Below are positions 4,601 to 7,139 of a stretch of 7,139 nt of DNA, one piece after another. This DNA is from Oligoflexia bacterium (GTDB lineage: Bacteria > Bdellovibrionota > UBA1018), in the NCBI GenBank assembly GCA_903928955.1, contig CAIYTD010000342.1, positions 1-7,139 on the forward strand. The letters run 5' to 3'. The notes under the pieces are model-generated. The model saw nothing but the letters and a program-made list of their open reading frames with translations, had not been told where the DNA came from and did no database searches. Every line of letters starts with the position of its first letter. Positions within the stretch are counted from its first letter, which is position 1. The position numbers were made by a program, and so were the translations under genes.

Positions 4601-7139
4601 TCAGAGCAAACAGGAAATGTTTTTGCAAGAGTCTTGAGTCGATTTCCTGAAGGCACTACAGCTGAGGAAATGCTTGCACTTTTGCCTGAAAAAAGTGGCG
4701 TGAGAAAAGCATTAATTGAGTTTTTTGAGTACAATCCTCAAACAAAAGAAGCTGTCACGCAGGCAGCTCTTCGTGCCCGTGAGGAAGAAGTAGCAGCGAT
4801 AGAGGATAGTGCTGTTCTCAATATGCCCATCCGAGCGGCTCATGTGGCACTTGTTGTTGAAAACGACATCACAGTCGAAGCGAATCTGAAAAGCCAATCG
4901 GCTGTTTTAGTTGCCAAGACGGGGAATTTGACGATTGAAACGAAAAAATCTCGGAAGAATGGTAAAAAGTCTCATTTTCAGGAGCATTTTCACGAAGAAA
5001 TCAGCGATCCAAGAACACTCGAGGTGGAAGGGCATTTAGAACTGCGTGCTGGGAAAGATATTCGCACGAGTGCCGTTCAAGTGAATGTGGGTTCTCTCGT
5101 GATGGATGCCCAAGGCAATATCATCGATCAAGCTCATTTATTGAATTCCACAGATCAGAAGGGCGATCAACAGAGTCGTGCCCATGTGTCTCAATTTAAG
5201 GTGAAAGATGACTTGCAGGTGCAGGGTGCTCAGGTGATCCTGGAGGGAACAAAAATCGATTCAGGCAGTTTAGATATTCATGCTCGCGCAGGAGACGTCT
5301 TTATTACCGGTGTTCAGGAAACTCGGTTTTCTTCTGATGAAAATAGCTCTCAGTCGGAATCTCGCTGGGTTGCGCCTCAATGGAGAATTAAAGGGCATAC
5401 GGGGATACAGTCTGAAAGAAATATTCTGACTCATGCGGTGGATTTAAGTTCAGGCTCTCTCAAGCTCCAAGCAAAAGGAGATATTATTGATGCAGCTGTG
5501 AAGCTGAGATCGAGCGCTGAAAGAAAGAGTGACGGGAGAGAAGAACAAGAGAGTCTCTCAACAGCCCGGGTGTCTCATTTTAAAATCGAAAAAGATTTAT
5601 CGATGTCGGGTAAAAGCATTACTCTGCATGGAACTGACGCAGAGGCAGAAGATACTGAGTTCGCTGCTTCTCAAGGAAGCGTTACCATCAATGGGGTTCA
5701 TAACGAGACGAGTCGATTCAGCAAAGAAGTGGAGGAAACAGGAGCTCTTTTTTGGAAAGGTGAGAAGACAACAGTTCACTCCGAGTCTCATTCTCATTTT
5801 GTTCCTCCGAAGCTGAAATCAAAAAACAAAATCAAAATAACCGCTACCCAGGATATTACTCTGCAAGCGCCAACAATCCAGGCTCAGGAGACCTACCTTC
5901 AGGCGGAAAGGGTCAGATTTTTACAGGGCAGAAATAAATCAAAATCTTCTGATTCTGAAAGCAGCACGAATGCTTTTTGGGTGCACTCTGAATTCAATGA
6001 GGAAGAACATGAGACTTATACTCAGGCTGCAATCCAGGGTAAAGTTAAGGTAAATGCCAAGGTCCTTGAGTTTGAAAAAGTTAAAGATCAGGTTTTAAAT
6101 TTTATCGATCAGATCGAGTACGATCCAGCGCAAGTGGAAGTTGTTTCTCATCTTTTAGAGGAATTTCATCATCGGAAAGAGGAATCGATCTCCGCTCCGG
6201 GACCAGCCCTCATTGCAGTGGTAGCAATTGCCGCCTCCATTGCGACTGCGGGTGTTGGAGGTGTTGCAGCTGCTGGAATGAGTTTGAAAGCAGCCTCTCT
6301 TGCGGGAACGATGACGAGTGCTGCGATTTCCTCCTTAACGGCTAAAGTAGCTACCCAGCTGGTGCTGGGAGTTCTAGCACAACAAAGTCCTGAAAATATT
6401 TTGAATAAGGCTTTTTCTGCAGAAACACTCAAAGGCATGATCACTTCTGCAGTAACTGCTGGAACGCTCTATGAAGTGCAGTGTGCGCAGAAGGCAGCGG
6501 GCACTTCCGATTTTTTAAGACGAATCGAAAACGCAGGCGCTCAATCGGGTGTGAGTATGGGAGCAAGGCTTGCTTTCGGTGAACAGAATCTGGAAGAGGC
6601 ACTCAAAAGCGCTGGGGTTCAGTTTGTGAGTCAAACTGGGTCAGGATATGTTGCGGATCGCATTGGGACTCATTTTGCTCATCAAAAGGATCCCCTTGCT
6701 CGTGGTATCCATAAGTTAGCGCACGGCGGATCGGCCGCTGGTTTTGCTGCACTCGGCGCTGCCGCTCTTAATCAAGATATCGGAGCAGCGGCTGCTGGAG
6801 CAGCAACGGGCGCGATGATCTCTGAAATAGTTGCTGAAACGTTGCGAGGTCCCTTGACGGATGACTTGCAAGCGGAAAAGTACAAGCAAGAGGCCAAACT
6901 GGGTCGGCCGTTGACTGAGGATGAAGGAAAAATCATCTTTGATTCTAAGAAAGCAGATATTTCGAATCTTGCCCGCTTAACCGGGGCTCTTTCAGGGCTG
7001 CTTACCGGAAGTGCTTCGGGTGTTGCTTCAGCCAATGGCGGCGCTCAAACAGCCCTTGCAAACAATTTTGAAGTCACTTTAGACAAACAATGGGGCCAAA
7101 TCTGGGCAAATTTGAACACCCCTCCTGCAGAGTCAGGGG
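1667..7139 (+). CDS. FhaB/CdiA-like polymorphic toxin exoprotein (partial, toxin C-terminus outside window)
   Basis: Open for 1824 codons from ATG 1667 to the right edge with no stop or frameshift. The family consists of very long surface or secreted filaments that carry a variable C-terminal toxin into neighbouring cells. Domains seen: signal peptide (1-22, core ILALGLLLSSVTQA); an unrecognised region (24-145); irregular beta-helix-like repeats (about 146-770, with phrases such as FVNEGRVVAPEIEVGS and LDNQNGSLHSGGTL); the conserved CdiA central segment (777-970); a helical linker (975-1055); FHA-2-type haemagglutinin repeats (1060-1450); a helical segment then the DUF637-like Ala/Gly-rich region (1475-1726); and a pretoxin segment ending ALANN (1796-1800). 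Odd points: no NPNG/NPNL-type TPS motifs, no extended signal peptide, and nine cysteines, seven of them within 413-662. No TpsB gene is visible. The family call is strong; the contact-dependent toxin role is inferred because the toxin and immunity gene lie outside. Confidence 0.93.
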   Translation, partial: MFFIQWNPILALGLLLSSVTQAAGSQTTRVVLSIESPASAPRHWSFLVGQKDTQVNLQKSDEQAFQLAKAYGFSFELDQKKRVLKVLSSNLSRKKSIQMKISTKLPVELEGDSKHWVSLVSPGGRVVRKWSSPSLTYIPRDLSGQGFQIDPSGVLEVQALTVASGEWINQGKILSSSTLDVVMEAGKFRNLGVMESQKRLRFIDRSHAQSVSLTHFVNEGRVVAPEIEVGSLFERFYSFKNGDQKSGSIQAKIFFLDADHFMNSAEIHASEKIDFSGLDLDNQNGSLHSGGTLRADFVHLNNAQGSLSGLSKTELKIRGSFENEKGEVGVGSLTELSFYGNAGSDHLGKVQGTDLGIHSDHGQSITLKEGDLRAEKSISIDSEAKIQLPQVQLHTPLLNLSVPDFQLDEQTDCASTVVHCDPTRHFRLSSPYCTQGGIHFLESARRRLTSTSSVPAPETATQQDLLVSPQLQVKQRVEELQGEVSQAFVHFQKGGGRSSQFHVSIHADLKSSKNIEFIAPLANIYVGDAGTASEVAIEGQSLRAWANFFFLINGHVACQEAAIAAPSGLRIGKLKEHPTDRVQVGEQSFPYLCRNGVAWATEGTTAVHGPLNCDGSMQVGADLVVQSEKDQWSMSPDIRVQGDLVFQGRGAFSSIRSVGPQCHLGDTPLPSSYYSEPGIVRVEGALVAEKPMHLRLYSTSLYADEFIGDLSIKPVDSVGDQEIQFPGEKAERYYRASVSSRKGGTMRLEGRNNEGLISSPQLFLVEKKGEFILGAKNPFYFDKKDPIQDLMKKGFHANTVYLTPDLAEAMQKAAEYRFHFSLKERFFFKASESERFYDQIKNDLVILKPGIGLIPLPAGQVVFSLSPQLLLKQVQDSCQENLMRGYLYEDRPITLELLTELHRNASEYLDSLGIRRTGETSDPAPAEQDLLAIVQGGSKRYKMPAKPLIFYQQVRNEKGIQELKPYFYLPPALLDQIRSEQTGNVFARVLSRFPEGTTAEEMLALLPEKSGVRKALIEFFEYNPQTKEAVTQAALRAREEEVAAIEDSAVLNMPIRAAHVALVVENDITVEANLKSQSAVLVAKTGNLTIETKKSRKNGKKSHFQEHFHEEISDPRTLEVEGHLELRAGKDIRTSAVQVNVGSLVMDAQGNIIDQAHLLNSTDQKGDQQSRAHVSQFKVKDDLQVQGAQVILEGTKIDSGSLDIHARAGDVFITGVQETRFSSDENSSQSESRWVAPQWRIKGHTGIQSERNILTHAVDLSSGSLKLQAKGDIIDAAVKLRSSAERKSDGREEQESLSTARVSHFKIEKDLSMSGKSITLHGTDAEAEDTEFAASQGSVTINGVHNETSRFSKEVEETGALFWKGEKTTVHSESHSHFVPPKLKSKNKIKITATQDITLQAPTIQAQETYLQAERVRFLQGRNKSKSSDSESSTNAFWVHSEFNEEEHETYTQAAIQGKVKVNAKVLEFEKVKDQVLNFIDQIEYDPAQVEVVSHLLEEFHHRKEESISAPGPALIAVVAIAASIATAGVGGVAAAGMSLKAASLAGTMTSAAISSLTAKVATQLVLGVLAQQSPENILNKAFSAETLKGMITSAVTAGTLYEVQCAQKAAGTSDFLRRIENAGAQSGVSMGARLAFGEQNLEEALKSAGVQFVSQTGSGYVADRIGTHFAHQKDPLARGIHKLAHGGSAAGFAALGAAALNQDIGAAAAGAATGAMISEIVAETLRGPLTDDLQAEKYKQEAKLGRPLTEDEGKIIFDSKKADISNLARLTGALSGLLTGSASGVASANGGAQTALANNFEVTLDKQWGQIWANLNTPPAESG
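3995..4576 (+). other. Conserved central segment of CdiA/FHA-type proteins (residues 777-970)
   Basis: This stretch breaks the beta-repeat pattern. It runs from NPFYF through SPQLLLKQVQDSCQENLMRG-YLYEDRP, a helical LLTELHRNASEYLDSLGI part, then KPLIFYQQVRNEKG and LKPYFYLP. It matches, by recall of the family, the part of CdiA-like proteins with a GxRFLDGY-like turn, a helix ending in a leucine/glycine step, and a DIVWLVEQ...LPDG...VLVPxVYL block just before the second haemagglutinin-repeat region. The order and spacing agree, but the key words are diverged (IFYQQVRNEKG for VWLVEQxxxLPDG). It marks the boundary between the N-terminal filament and the FHA-2 part. Confidence 0.6.
5090..5890 (+). 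repeat. Diverged tandem duplication within the FHA-2 repeats (two units)
   Basis: Two protein-level copies lie end to end. Unit 1 is 5090-5452 (residues 1142-1262); unit 2 is 5453-5890 (residues 1263-1408). They share GSLVMDAQGNIID versus GSLKLQAKGDIID at the start, then AHVSQFKVKDDL versus ARVSHFKIEKDL about 40 residues in, then GDVFITGVQETRFS versus GSVTINGVHNETSRFS. Each ends in a block like GIQSERNILTHAVDL versus KIKITATQDITLQAPTI. Unit 2 is longer through a Ser/His/Lys-rich insertion. This is the usual pattern of FHA-2 beta-helix repeats with disordered Ser/charged loops. The copies are too diverged in DNA to suggest recent duplication. Confidence 0.7.
6206..6844 (+). other. DUF637-like region of CdiA-type toxins (residues 1514-1726)
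   Basis: The region opens with PALIAVVAIAASIATAGVGG, matching the LTPAxAAVVAIxVAVxTxG phrase that starts this region in CdiA proteins, and is preceded, as there, by a helical segment (VLNFIDQIEYDP...). It continues with Ala/Gly-rich helices, SAETLKGMITSAVTAGTL, then GAQSGVSMGARLAFGEQNLE and ALKSAGVQFVSQTGSGYVAD. It closes with the HKLAHGGSAAGFAALGAAAL and GAAAAGAATGAMISEIV block, which corresponds to the family's HALxGGLLAEA...TGALAAGANEAL ending. In CdiA this part lies near the periplasm-associated pretoxin stage of toxin delivery. The assignment is by pattern recall, without a profile search. Confidence 0.75.
6965..7072 (+). other. Pretoxin segment with VENN-like ALANN motif (residues 1767-1802)
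   Basis: NLARLTGALSGLLTGSASG leads into ASANGGAQTALANNFE. CdiA-type proteins have here an Ala/Gly helix pair ending in AxNAVENN or a relaxed form (IENN, xxNN), and the variable toxin starts immediately after. Val-Glu is replaced by Leu-Ala at 1797-1798 while both Asn (1799-1800) and the following aromatic residue are kept. The toxin domain should begin at about residue 1803; only about 22 residues of it (VTLDKQWGQIWANL...) are inside the window, too few to name it. Confidence 0.65.

Noticed and set aside
6206..6844. Ala/Gly-rich hydrophobic stretches taken as transmembrane segments of a separate membrane protein
   Set aside because: They are in frame with the large protein and follow the known order of the DUF637-like region of CdiA-type toxins.

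Overview
The window is 7139 bp from a Gram-negative bacterium. All three genes encode proteins with N-terminal export signals, and they form an accessory, surface- or secretion-related locus rather than a housekeeping one. The sequence alone does not fix the taxon. Base composition looks moderate (not computed). A secreted protein with a DGDC cysteine motif next to a FhaB/CdiA-like giant would fit a host-associated lineage, such as a chlamydia-like or amoeba-associated bacterium, but that is inference.

Layout. Positions 1-837 (minus strand) hold the 5' part of a gene for an exported protein of unknown family. Its sequence carries a short motif, GIVGDGDCALSAMG, like the catalytic-cysteine motif of OTU-type cysteine proteases; the gene runs off the left edge. 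Positions 838-1009 are a 172-bp divergent intergenic region with one weak candidate promoter and no RNA gene or strong terminator. Positions 1010-1660 (plus) encode a small exported protein with a nearly complete phage-tail-collar-like domain, unusually rich in cysteine. Six bases after its stop codon a very large gene begins (1667 to beyond 7139, plus). It is open for all 1824 codons seen and still unfinished at the right edge.

The large protein is a filamentous-haemagglutinin/CdiA-type polymorphic toxin exoprotein. From the N-terminus it has a signal peptide, an N-terminal region with no recognisable two-partner-secretion (TPS) motifs, irregular beta-helix-like repeats with a cluster of cysteines, the conserved segment that precedes the second haemagglutinin-repeat block in CdiA-like proteins, FHA-2-type repeats including one long internal duplication, the Ala/Gly-rich DUF637-like region, and a pretoxin segment ending in ALANN where CdiA proteins have VENN. 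In this family the variable toxin follows that motif directly, so the window stops about 22 residues into the expected toxin domain. An immunity gene is expected just beyond the right edge.

The most interesting points are the tight pairing of a secreted tail-collar-like protein with a CdiA-like giant, in the position where a TpsB transporter gene might be expected; the atypical N-terminus and cysteine content of the giant; and the divergent secreted protein with a DGDC motif. No tRNA, rRNA, CRISPR array or insertion sequence was seen.
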